From Embleya sp045207785 (GTDB lineage Bacteria; Actinomycetota; Actinomycetes; Streptomycetales; Streptomycetaceae): 64,000 nucleotides of DNA. Position 1 is the stretch's first letter; each line of letters begins with the position of its first letter. The translations under genes were made by a program, and so were the position numbers. Of this stretch, positions 51,274 through 58,346 are shown one piece after another. The stretch is from assembly GCF_045207785.1 (NCBI RefSeq), contig NZ_CP108776.1:4030001-4094000 (forward strand), read 5' to 3'. The notes beneath the pieces are model-generated. The model did no database searches, was not told where the DNA came from, and was given only the letters and a program-made list of their open reading frames with translations.

Positions 51274-51588
51274 TCACTCCCACCGGGGTACCAAGCGTGT
51301 ACCTGTATGACGTATCGGCCCGAGGATGCGCATCCACGGGGGGACGAACATCCTGGTCATCCGATGCGTTCGGCCCCTACGAGGGTCGGTCGCACGTGGG
51401 TTCCCGGCAGTCGTGCTCGGTCCGCGCGAACCGTCCGCGTGAGCGGGGGCCGTACGGGCCGTTGGTCCCTTTTCTAGTGGCTTGCCGGGAGGAGGGGAAC
51501 CCCTGGCCCAAGATCTTTACCTTTGGCCTTTGTCGGTTTTGCTCCGGGACGGGGTGCTCCGGGGCGGGGTCCTGTTCGAGGTTCGGCC
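51274..51588. other. Intergenic, nothing recognised
   Basis: About 315 bases between convergent genes. It contains a GGGAGGAGGGGAACCCCTGGCCC stretch with a short inverted repeat near 51486-51510. No gene or known RNA is seen. Confidence 0.4.
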
Positions 51589-52395
51589 TCAGCGGCGCTT
51601 CCTGGCGAGGTACCAGACGAAGCCCGCCGCGGTGACGCCCGCGCCGATCGCGGTGGCGGCGAGGACGGGGCGCGACGGCACCGAGAGCGTGGGTACACGC
51701 TGGCGCAACGCGACGGGGCGGCTGAAGACCAGCACGGGCCAGCCGCGACCGGTCGCCTCCCGGCGCAGGCCGCGGTCGGGGTTGACCGCGTACGGGTGGC
51801 CGACCTCCAAAAGCATGGGCAGGTCGGTGATCGAGTCGCTGTACGCGTAGCAGGACGTGAGGTCGTAGCCCTCGGTACGGGCCAGTTCCTTGACCGCGGC
51901 GGCCTTGTTGGGCCCATACGCGTAGAAGTCGATCTCGCCGGAGTAGCGGCCGTCCTCGACCACCATGCGGGTGGCCACGACCCGGTCCGCGCCGAGCATG
52001 TCCCCGATCGGCTCGACCACTTCGGCCCCCGAGGAGCTGACGATCACCACGTCGCGGCCCGCGGCGTGGTGCTCCTCGATGAGCGACGCGGCCTCGTCGT
52101 AGATGATCGGGTCGATCATGTCGTGCAGGGTCTCGGCGACGATCTCGCGCACCTGCTGGACGTCCCAGCCGCGGCACAGCGCCGAGAGGTATTCGCGCAT
52201 GCGCTCCATCTGATCGTGATCCGCGCCGCCGACGAGGAACACGAACTGCGCGTAGGCACTCTTGAGGACGGAGCGGCGATTGATGAGACCGCCGTGGTAG
52301 AAGGATCTGCTGAACGCCAGCGCACTGGACCTGGCGATGATGGTCTTGTCGAGGTCGAAGAAGGCTGCTGTCCGCTTCGGCGCCTGGGTTTCCAC
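51589..52395 (-). CDS. HAD-IB family phosphatase with C-terminal helix
   Basis: A 268-residue HAD hydrolase. Motif I AFFDLDKTII (residues about 11-20), motif II VVIVSSSGAEVV, motif III lysine in YGPNKAAAVKEL and motif IV CYAYSDSITDLPMLLEVG are all present. It belongs to the SerB/CicA-like IB group, which acts on phosphoserine or lipid-linked phosphates. A hydrophobic stretch near the C-terminus (LAATAIGAGVTAAGFVWYLA) followed by RKRR suggests membrane attachment, so a phospholipid-type substrate is plausible. ATG 52395. Confidence 0.9.
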   Translation of the reverse strand: METQAPKRTAAFFDLDKTIIARSSALAFSRSFYHGGLINRRSVLKSAYAQFVFLVGGADHDQMERMREYLSALCRGWDVQQVREIVAETLHDMIDPIIYDEAASLIEEHHAAGRDVVIVSSSGAEVVEPIGDMLGADRVVATRMVVEDGRYSGEIDFYAYGPNKAAAVKELARTEGYDLTSCYAYSDSITDLPMLLEVGHPYAVNPDRGLRREATGRGWPVLVFSRPVALRQRVPTLSVPSRPVLAATAIGAGVTAAGFVWYLARKRR

Positions 52396-52840
52396 AGTTC
52401 ACGAGGATAAGGGCAGCCATTCGGCGTAAACTCCACGCCGTGGGTTTGCTAGAGAACCCTCTCGGGTACATCCTGGAAGTCACGGATCGTTCGCGACCGT
52501 GCTAACCCGGTCCGACTCCTCCCCCCCCCCGAGTCGGCCGCGGAGACGACCCCCGCTCTCCCCCCCGGCGGGGGTCGTCGCTTGTCCGGGGGGCTTTTTT
52601 GCGCCCATACGAGTGCGCACGTCGTCCTTTGTCCGACTAACGGGCGGGACGTTCGTTTCCCGCCATCTTCCCGCGCACGGCCGGTTTCGGTCGCCCGTCG
52701 GTCGATCTGCGGGCCGCCGCGCATTGATTCCGGAAATCTACGCGGGTCGGCTGTTCGGCGCCGTCGTCGCGTTTTCCCGGAGGGCCGCCGGGGATTCCCG
52801 CGGACCGTGCGGTTTTTCGTGTCCGCGGCGCTTCCTCGAT
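52396..52840. other. Divergent leader with stacked hairpins
   Basis: CCGACTC/GAGTCGG (52512-52537, loop mostly C) and GACGACCCCCGC/GCGGGGGTCGTC (52545-52579, perfect 12-base arms) stand in tandem, and a six-T run ends at 52600. They lie upstream of both flanking genes, so an attenuator or leader RNA for the plus-strand pilus operon is more likely than a simple terminator. No protein gene is supported. Confidence 0.5.
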
Positions 52841-52960
52841 GTTCCCGGATGTTGTCGGATGTTCCCCGGTGTTCCCGGTCGTTCCCTGCTGTTCTCGGCG
52901 TTCCTTGGTGTTCCTTGCTGTTCCGGACGGTTTTCCGCCGGTTTTCCGTCGTTCTACGCG
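52841..52960. repeat. Helically phased 10-bp repeat array (GTTCC-type)
   Basis: Twelve units beginning GTTC or GTTT/GTTG start at 52841, 52851, 52861, 52871, 52881, 52891, 52900, 52910, 52920, 52930, 52941 and 52951, an average of 10.0 bases. The period is not a multiple of three, so this is not a coding repeat. Confidence 0.85.
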
Positions 52961-52997
52961 CGCCCGGGTTCGGATCGGGCCGAAAACGGGCCGGCCG

Positions 52998-53013
52998 TCA
53001 CTCCCAGGAGTGA
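52998..53013. promoter_or_regulatory. Palindrome TCACTC-N4-GAGTGA before the pilus operon
   Basis: Perfect symmetry TCACTCC-CA-GGAGTGA, 135 bases upstream of the tadZ start. The same arms and spacing occur at 16762-16777 before wblA. Confidence 0.6.
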
Positions 53014-53147
53014 ATCCGCAATCCACAACCGCGAACTTGTCCACAGGCACGAACCACCCGCTCGGCCGAGCGCGCACCGGCGGCGACGGTGGGGTCAGTT
53101 CCCGGGAGGACCGGTTCGGACGGACCTCCCCGACCCCTGGAGGTTCC

Positions 53148-54242
53148 GTGGCAGCGCTCTCCCCGCCTCGGCCGGCCCGCCCGCTCCTGGTGACCGGTGA
53201 TCCGGCCCTGCTCGACGAACTCCTGCGCCTGTGCGCCGTGGCCGGGATCGAGCCGGAGGTACAGCCCGACGCGGGCGCCGCGCGGGGCGCGTGGCCGGGG
53301 GCGCCGCTCGTGATCGTCGGCGACGACGTGACGCGTGACTCGGCCCGGTGCGGGATACCGCGTCGGGAGGACGTGATCCTGATCGGCGACGACCTGGACG
53401 ACGGCGACGTGTGGCGCCGGGCCGTCGAAGTCGGCGCGGATCACGTGGTGTTCCTGCCGGACGCGGAGGCGTGGATCGTCGACCGGCTCGGCGACGTCGC
53501 GGAGGGCACCGGGCCGGACGCGCACACCATCGCGGTGATCGGCGGGTGCGGCGGGAGCGGTGCGAGCACGCTGGCGTGCGCGCTCGCGGTGACGGCGGTG
53601 CGCACGGGCCTGGTCACCGCGCTCGTGGACGGCGACCCGCTGGGCGGCGGGCTGGACGTGCTGCTCGGCGGCGAGGACGAGAGCGGCCTGCGCTGGCCGG
53701 ACCTGGCCGGCGCGCGCGGGCGGATCGACGGCGGCGCGCTGTCGGAGGCGCTCCCGCACCTGCACGGGCTGACCGTGCTGTCGTGGGATCGCGAGCGGCC
53801 GCCGGGGATTCCGCCGGACACGATGCGCTCGGTCGTGCGGGCGGTGCGCAGACGGCACGACTTCGCGGTGCTCGACGTGCCGCGCCACACCGATCCGGTC
53901 GGCGACGAGGCGCTGCGGCAGTGCGACACCGGGTTGCTCGTGGTGCCCGCGGAGGTGCGCGCGCTCGCCGCGGCGGCACAGGCGCTGGAGCGCGTTCGGC
54001 CGGCGCTGCGCGATGTGCGCGCGGTGGTGCGGCAGCCGAGTCCGTCCGGGCTGAGCTCGGCGGCGGTCGCGCGCGGCCTGGGGGTGCCGCTCGCGGGCGA
54101 GTTGCGTCCGGAGGCCGGGCTGTCGGCGGCCGCCGAGCGCGGCGATCCGCCGGGACTGCGCACGCGTGGTCCGTTGGCCCGGTTCTGCCGCGACTACATC
54201 GCGGGCAACCCGGCCGGCCTGGTCCGCGGGGAGGCCGCATGA
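53148..54242 (+). CDS. tadZ: TadZ/CpaE-like pilus-localisation ATPase
   Basis: A 364-residue protein. A receiver-like N-terminal region (LLVTGDPALLDELLRLCAVAG) is followed by a MinD-type ATPase whose P-loop reads VIGGCGGSGASTLACALA; the usual lysine-threonine of Walker A is replaced by alanine-serine, as in many TadZ/CpaE relatives. LVDGDPLGGGLDVLLGG and FAVLDVPRHTD are the switch regions. TadZ is known to recruit the Tad pilus machine to its site. GTG 53148 has GGAGG seven bases upstream. First gene of the pilus operon; overlaps tadA by ATGA. Confidence 0.88.
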   Translation: MAALSPPRPARPLLVTGDPALLDELLRLCAVAGIEPEVQPDAGAARGAWPGAPLVIVGDDVTRDSARCGIPRREDVILIGDDLDDGDVWRRAVEVGADHVVFLPDAEAWIVDRLGDVAEGTGPDAHTIAVIGGCGGSGASTLACALAVTAVRTGLVTALVDGDPLGGGLDVLLGGEDESGLRWPDLAGARGRIDGGALSEALPHLHGLTVLSWDRERPPGIPPDTMRSVVRAVRRRHDFAVLDVPRHTDPVGDEALRQCDTGLLVVPAEVRALAAAAQALERVRPALRDVRAVVRQPSPSGLSSAAVARGLGVPLAGELRPEAGLSAAAERGDPPGLRTRGPLARFCRDYIAGNPAGLVRGEAA

Positions 54243-55591
54243 GCGCGCACGAGGTGCCGCCGATGCCGCCGTTCCCGCCGCCGACCCCGCTGCCGCGGGA
54301 GGCGCCGGCGCGAGCCCCGCAGCCGCCGCCGTGGCCCGTGCCGGGGCCGGCGGACGGGGGCACCGGGGTCTTCTCCGCGCCGCAGCCGCGACCGGCGCCC
54401 GTCCTCGCGCCGACCGCGCCGGTGCCGGTGCCGCCGGATCCGGACCTGGTCGAGGCGGTGCGGTCGCGGTTGGCCGCCGGCGGGCACGAGCCGACCCCCG
54501 CCGCGGTGGCCGCGGCGCTTCGGGCGCAGGGACGGGTGCTCGGCGAGGCGGCGCTGCCGGATCTGGTCCGGGCGTTGCGGTCGGAGATCGCCGGGGCCGG
54601 GCCGCTGGACGCGTTGTTGCGCGATCCCGACGTCACCGACGTGCTGGTGAACGCGCCCGACGAGGTGTGGATCGACCGGGGCGCGGGGCCGCAGCGCACG
54701 GCGGTGACGTTCGCCGACGACGCCGCGGTGCGCCGGCTCGCGCAGCGGCTCGCGAGTGGTGCCGGGCGGCGGCTGGACGACGCCTCGCCGTACGTGGACG
54801 CGACGTTGCCGGACGGGATCCGGCTGCACGCGGTGTTGCGCCCGGTGGCGGTGCGCGGGACGTGTCTGTCGCTGCGGGTGCCGCGGCGGACCTCGATGGG
54901 GCTGGCCGAACTGGTGCGGGCCGGGTCGCTGTCGCCGGCCGCGGCCGAACTGCTGCGCTCGGTGGTCTCGGCGCGGGCCGCGTTCCTCGTCTCGGGCGGG
55001 ACGGGTTCGGGCAAGACGACGTTGCTCGGCGCGCTGCTCGGGTGTGCGCATCCGGCCGAACGGCTGCTGCTGGCCGAGGACTCGGCCGAGCTGACGCCGC
55101 GGCACCCGCACGTCGTGCGGCTGGAGTCGCGACCGGCCAACGTCGAGGGTGCGGGCGCGGTCACGCTGCGGGACCTGGTCCGCCAGGCGCTGCGGATGCG
55201 GCCGGACCGGCTGGTGGTGGGGGAGGTGCGCGGCGCCGAGGTCGTGGAACTGCTCGCGGCGCTCAACACGGGACACGAGGGCGGCTGCGGGACGGTGCAC
55301 GCGAACTCCGCGGGCGACGTGCCGGCCCGTCTGGAGGCGTTGGGGGCGCTCGCGGGGTTGGGGCGGGGTGCGCTGCACAGCCAGCTGGCCGCCGCGCTCG
55401 ACCTGGTCGTGCACATGGTGCGCGAGCGGGACGGGCTGCGCCGGGTCGCCGAGATCCATGTGCTCGAACGCGATCAGGCGGGCTGGGTGCGCCCGGTGTC
55501 GGCGGTGGCGTTCGAACGCGGGGGGATCATGCGGCCCGGGCCCGGGCACCATCGGTTGGTCGCGCTGCTCGCGGGGTGGTGGCGCGGGTGA
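54239..55591 (+). CDS. tadA: TadA/CpaF-type pilus secretion ATPase
   Basis: A 450-residue hexameric ATPase that powers Tad/Flp pilus assembly. A Pro/Ala-rich N-terminus (to about 60) precedes the CpaF core: DVTDVLVNAPDEVWIDRG, Walker A SGGTGSGKTTLLGALLG, the acidic LLAEDSAELTP, and RPDRLVVGEVRGAEVVELLAALNTGHEGG with the Walker B and His boxes. It would drive the TadB/TadC platform encoded directly downstream. Overlaps tadB by GTGA. Confidence 0.95.
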   Translation: MSAHEVPPMPPFPPPTPLPREAPARAPQPPPWPVPGPADGGTGVFSAPQPRPAPVLAPTAPVPVPPDPDLVEAVRSRLAAGGHEPTPAAVAAALRAQGRVLGEAALPDLVRALRSEIAGAGPLDALLRDPDVTDVLVNAPDEVWIDRGAGPQRTAVTFADDAAVRRLAQRLASGAGRRLDDASPYVDATLPDGIRLHAVLRPVAVRGTCLSLRVPRRTSMGLAELVRAGSLSPAAAELLRSVVSARAAFLVSGGTGSGKTTLLGALLGCAHPAERLLLAEDSAELTPRHPHVVRLESRPANVEGAGAVTLRDLVRQALRMRPDRLVVGEVRGAEVVELLAALNTGHEGGCGTVHANSAGDVPARLEALGALAGLGRGALHSQLAAALDLVVHMVRERDGLRRVAEIHVLERDQAGWVRPVSAVAFERGGIMRPGPGHHRLVALLAGWWRG

Positions 55592-56436
55592 GGGTGGCGG
55601 CGGCGGGGCCGCTCGTGGCGGTGGTCGCGGTGGGGGTGTGGCTGTCGGTGGCGCGGGTCGGGCAGGCCCGGGCGCGCAGGGTGCTCGGTGCGCGCGGTGT
55701 GGCGCGGGTGGGGTGGGTGCCGCGGGGCGCGCTCGCGCGGCGCCATCGGGTGCCGCTCGCGGTGCTCGGGGGCGGGAGTGTCGCGAGCCTCGTGCTGGGT
55801 TCGCCGGTGCCGGTGGTGTTGGCCCTGCCCGGGGCGTGGGTGCTGCGTCGGCGGCGGGAGCGGGCCGTCGCCGAAGGGGTCGCCGGCGCGGTGCGGTGCG
55901 GGGTCGTGGGGCTGTGCGCGGCGCTCGCGGGGGAGCTGCGGGCCGGGCGGGCGCCGGAGGAGGCGTTGGCCGCGGCGGCGCGGGCGGTGGGCGGGCCGGT
56001 CCAGGCGGTGATCGGCGAGGCGGTCGGATCGGCCCGGGTGGGCGGCGACGTGCCGGACGCGCTGGAGCGGGCGGCGGGCCGGCCGGGGGCGGCCGGGTTG
56101 CGCCGGATCGCGGCCTGCTGGCGGATCGCGACCGGCCGGGGTGGCGGGTTCGCGCCCGCGCTCGAACGGATCGCGGCGACGCTGCGCGCGGAGGAGGACG
56201 CCCGCGAGGAGGTGGCGGCCGAGCTCGCGGGTGCGCGCTCGACCGCGCACGTGTTGGCCGGGCTGCCGGTCTTCGGGCTGTTCCTGGGCAGTGGTCTGGG
56301 GGCTCGGCCCGTCGATGTCCTGCTGCGCACGCCGGCCGGGATCGGGTGCCTGTGCGGGGGCCTGGCCCTGGTGCTGGTCGGCTTGGAGTGGACGGATCGG
56401 CTGGTGGCCCGGGCCGTGCCGACGGTTCCGGCGTGA
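55588..56436 (+). CDS. tadB: TadB-like pilus platform protein
   Basis: A 282-residue membrane protein with helices near residues 5-22, 50-80 and two near the C-terminus (VLAGLPVFGLFLGSGLG and GIGCLCGGLALVLVGLEW). The middle is the type II secretion F domain (LAGELRAGRAPEEALAAAAR, GGDVPDALERAA, LRRIAACWRIATGRGGGFAP). It pairs with TadC as the inner-membrane platform. GTG 55588 overlaps the tadA stop. Confidence 0.9.
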   Translation: MRVAAAGPLVAVVAVGVWLSVARVGQARARRVLGARGVARVGWVPRGALARRHRVPLAVLGGGSVASLVLGSPVPVVLALPGAWVLRRRRERAVAEGVAGAVRCGVVGLCAALAGELRAGRAPEEALAAAARAVGGPVQAVIGEAVGSARVGGDVPDALERAAGRPGAAGLRRIAACWRIATGRGGGFAPALERIAATLRAEEDAREEVAAELAGARSTAHVLAGLPVFGLFLGSGLGARPVDVLLRTPAGIGCLCGGLALVLVGLEWTDRLVARAVPTVPA

Positions 56437-57145
56437 GCGGCCTCGCGGCGGTGATCGCGGTGGTCGCCGCGGCCGGGGGCGCGGCCGGCACCGTGCGCGG
56501 GAGTGGGCGCGGCGGCGTCGGGTGGTCGGCCGGGGCGGGATCCCGCGCTCGGGCGGCGGCTCGCGGCGGTGCTCGGCGGGGCGGCCGTGTTCGCGGTGTT
56601 CGGCGGCTGGATGGGTGGGGGTGCCGGGGTCGCGACGGCGGTGCTGCTCGATCGGCGGCTCGCCCGGTTGGAGGCGCGGTCGGTGCGGGCGCTGCGGGAT
56701 CGGTTGCGGGCCGATCTGCCGCCCGGCCGCGGACCTGTTCGCGGCCTGCCTGCTCGCCGGGAGTTCGCCGGTCGAGGCCGCCGAGGCCGTGGCGCACGCG
56801 GTCGGTGGGCCGCTCGCGGCGCGGCTGCGGCCGATCGTGGCGTCGTTGCGGCTCGGCGGTGATCCGAGCCGGTGCTGGCTCGGGCTGGCCGACGATCCCG
56901 TGCTCGCGCCGCTGGGCCGCACGCTGGCCCGGGCCGCGACGGGCGGTGCGCCGGCGGCGGGGGCGGTGGCTCGGATGGCCGACGAACAACGGGCCGAACG
57001 GCGCCGCGCCGCGACCTCGGCCGCCCGCCGGGTGGGGGTGCGCGCGACCGTGCCACTGGGCCTGTGCTTTCTGCCGGCCTTCCTGCTCGTCGGTGTCGTT
57101 CCGATCGTGATCGGCCTGACCACGACGCTCCTGCGGCCGTTTTGA
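56433..57145 (+). pseudogene. tadC: TadC-like platform gene with two frameshifts
   Basis: A GTG at 56433 overlapping the tadB stop opens MSGLAAVIAVVAAAGGAAG in one frame. The protein continues in the next frame (LGRRLAAVLGGAAVFAVFGG, LDRRLARLEARSVRALRDRL) from about 56550, and in the third from about 56735 (AADLFAACLLAGSSPVEAAE, ending VGVVPIVIGLTTTLLRPF at 57145). The 713-base span is two more than a multiple of three, as expected from two single-base gains in G/C runs. All parts of a type II secretion F protein are present, so this is either a very recent mutation or sequencing error. Confidence 0.8.
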
Positions 57146-57179
57146 TTCATCCGGATATGTATCGATGAGGGGGAGTCTC

Positions 57180-57383
57180 ATGCGAATTCTTGTTCCGACC
57201 GTGCGTCGGCTGCGGCTGCGGGTGCGGCTGGGTGACGACAGTGGCATGACCACGGCCGAGTACGCCGTGGGCACCGTGGCCGCGGTGGCCTTCGGGGCGG
57301 TGCTGTTCAAGATCGTGACCAGTCCCGGCGTCGCGGCGTCGCTCACGGGCGTGATCACCAAGGCGCTCGATGTCTCGTTCTGA
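57180..57383 (+). CDS. DUF4244 protein, probable Flp-type pilin
   Basis: A 67-residue protein. A basic leader (MRILVPTVRRLRLRVRLGDD) is followed by SGMTTAEYAVGTVAAVAFGAVLFKIV, a hydrophobic helix with the G-x4-E pattern seen in type IV prepilins, and a short tail. DUF4244 proteins lie between TadC and TadE genes in actinobacteria and are thought to be the pilus subunit. AGGGGGAG sits four bases before ATG 57180; an earlier ATG at 57165 lacks this. Confidence 0.87.
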   Translation: MRILVPTVRRLRLRVRLGDDSGMTTAEYAVGTVAAVAFGAVLFKIVTSPGVAASLTGVITKALDVSF

Positions 57384-57798
57384 GTCTCGTTCCGAGTCTC
57401 GTTCCGAGTCTCGTTCCGGGTTTCGTTCCGTGCCTTGTTCCGAGTCTCGTTCGAACGGCTTCGTGACCGCGGAGACCGCCGTCGTGCTGCCGGTCCTGGT
57501 CCTGCTGACCGCCGTGCTGATTCTCGGCATCGGTGCCGCCGCGGCGCAGATCCGGTGTGTGGACGCGGCGCAGGCGGGGGCGCGGGCGCTGGCCCGCGGG
57601 GAGCCGGTGGCGGTCGCCCGGGCCCGGGCGCTGGCCGCGGGACCTGTGGGCGCGCGGATCGACGTGGTCACCCGCGACGGGCTGATCCGGTTCCGGGTGG
57701 CCGCCGAGGTCGCTCCGCCGGGGGCGTTGTGGGCCGGTGTCGGGTTCCACGTGGAACATTCGGCGGTCGCGGCCGCCGAGGACGAGGTGCCGCCGTGA
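57370..57798 (+). CDS. TadE-like pilus protein with SRSE-repeat N-terminus
   Basis: A 142-residue protein. Residues 2-28 are repeats of SRSE type from the 12-bp DNA array. The TadE core follows: GFVTAETAVVLPVLVLLTAVLILGIGAAAAQIRCVDAAQAGARALARGE, with the glutamate after the TA dipeptide typical of pseudopilin-like TadE proteins and one membrane helix. The ATG at 57370 overlaps the pilin gene; the true start may lie further in, since GTG codons follow the repeat. It ends in a GTGA overlap with the next gene. Confidence 0.8.
   Translation: MSRSESRSESRSESRSGFRSVPCSESRSNGFVTAETAVVLPVLVLLTAVLILGIGAAAAQIRCVDAAQAGARALARGEPVAVARARALAAGPVGARIDVVTRDGLIRFRVAAEVAPPGALWAGVGFHVEHSAVAAAEDEVPP
57372..57455 (+). 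repeat. Seven 12-bp tandem repeats across the pilin-tadE junction
   Basis: Units of GTCTCGTTCCGA type start at 57372 and every 12 bases to 57444. The pilin stop codon lies in the first unit, and the rest encodes SRSE repeats at the start of the next protein. Confidence 0.9.
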
Positions 57799-58346
57799 TC
57801 GGGCGCGGCCGTGCCGACGAGGGCTCGGCGACTATCTGGGTGGTCGGGCTCGCGCTCGTGCCGGTGTGCGTGAGCGCGTTCGTGTTCGCGTTCGCCGGTG
57901 CGGTCGCGGCCCGGCACCGCGCGGGCGCCGCCGCCGACCTGGCCGCGCTCGCGGCGGCGGGCCGGGCCGCGTCCGGGGCCGAGGACGCGTGCGCGCTGGC
58001 CCGCCGGGTCGCCGAGGCCCAGCGGACCAGGGTGACCCGCTGTCAGGTCGCCGGCGGGTTCGCCGTGGTCGAGGCGGAGGCATCCTCAGCCGCGGGGTCG
58101 GCCCGGGTCTCGGCCCGCGCGGGGCCGGTCGAGGAGACGGATGCGAGCAGCACGCCGAGCAGCGCGACCGCGCCCGCCTTGTCGAGCGGCTGGTTGCCGT
58201 TGCCGCACTTGGGCGACTGCACGCAGCTCGGGCAGCCGTGCTCGCACTCGCACGACGCGATCGCCGCGCGGGTGGCGGTCAGCCACGCGGCCGCCGTCAC
58301 GTACGCGCGCTCGGCGAACCCGGCACCGCCCGGGTGGCCGTCGTAG
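57795..58346 (+). CDS. TadG-like pilus protein overlapping the helicase gene
   Basis: A 183-codon frame from GTG 57795. DEGSATIWVVGLALVPVCVSAFVFAFAGAVAARHRAGAAADLAALAAAGRA is the helicase-independent core of actinobacterial TadE/TadG-like (Flp pilus assembly) proteins; the conserved part ends near residue 115 (ARVSARAGPVEE). About 70 further codons run antisense through the 3' part of the helicase gene to the first stop. That tail is unlike the family and is probably unselected. Last gene of the pilus operon. Confidence 0.75.
   Translation: MIGRGRADEGSATIWVVGLALVPVCVSAFVFAFAGAVAARHRAGAAADLAALAAAGRAASGAEDACALARRVAEAQRTRVTRCQVAGGFAVVEAEASSAAGSARVSARAGPVEETDASSTPSSATAPALSSGWLPLPHLGDCTQLGQPCSHSHDAIAARVAVSHAAAVTYARSANPAPPGWPS

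Noticed and set aside
51274..51588. Riboswitch or structured RNA between the Fic-like and HAD genes
   Set aside because: The flanking genes converge here, so no leader is expected, and no known conserved motif was recognised.
52841..52960. CRISPR array
   Set aside because: Units are 10 bases with no spacers, so this is a simple tandem array.
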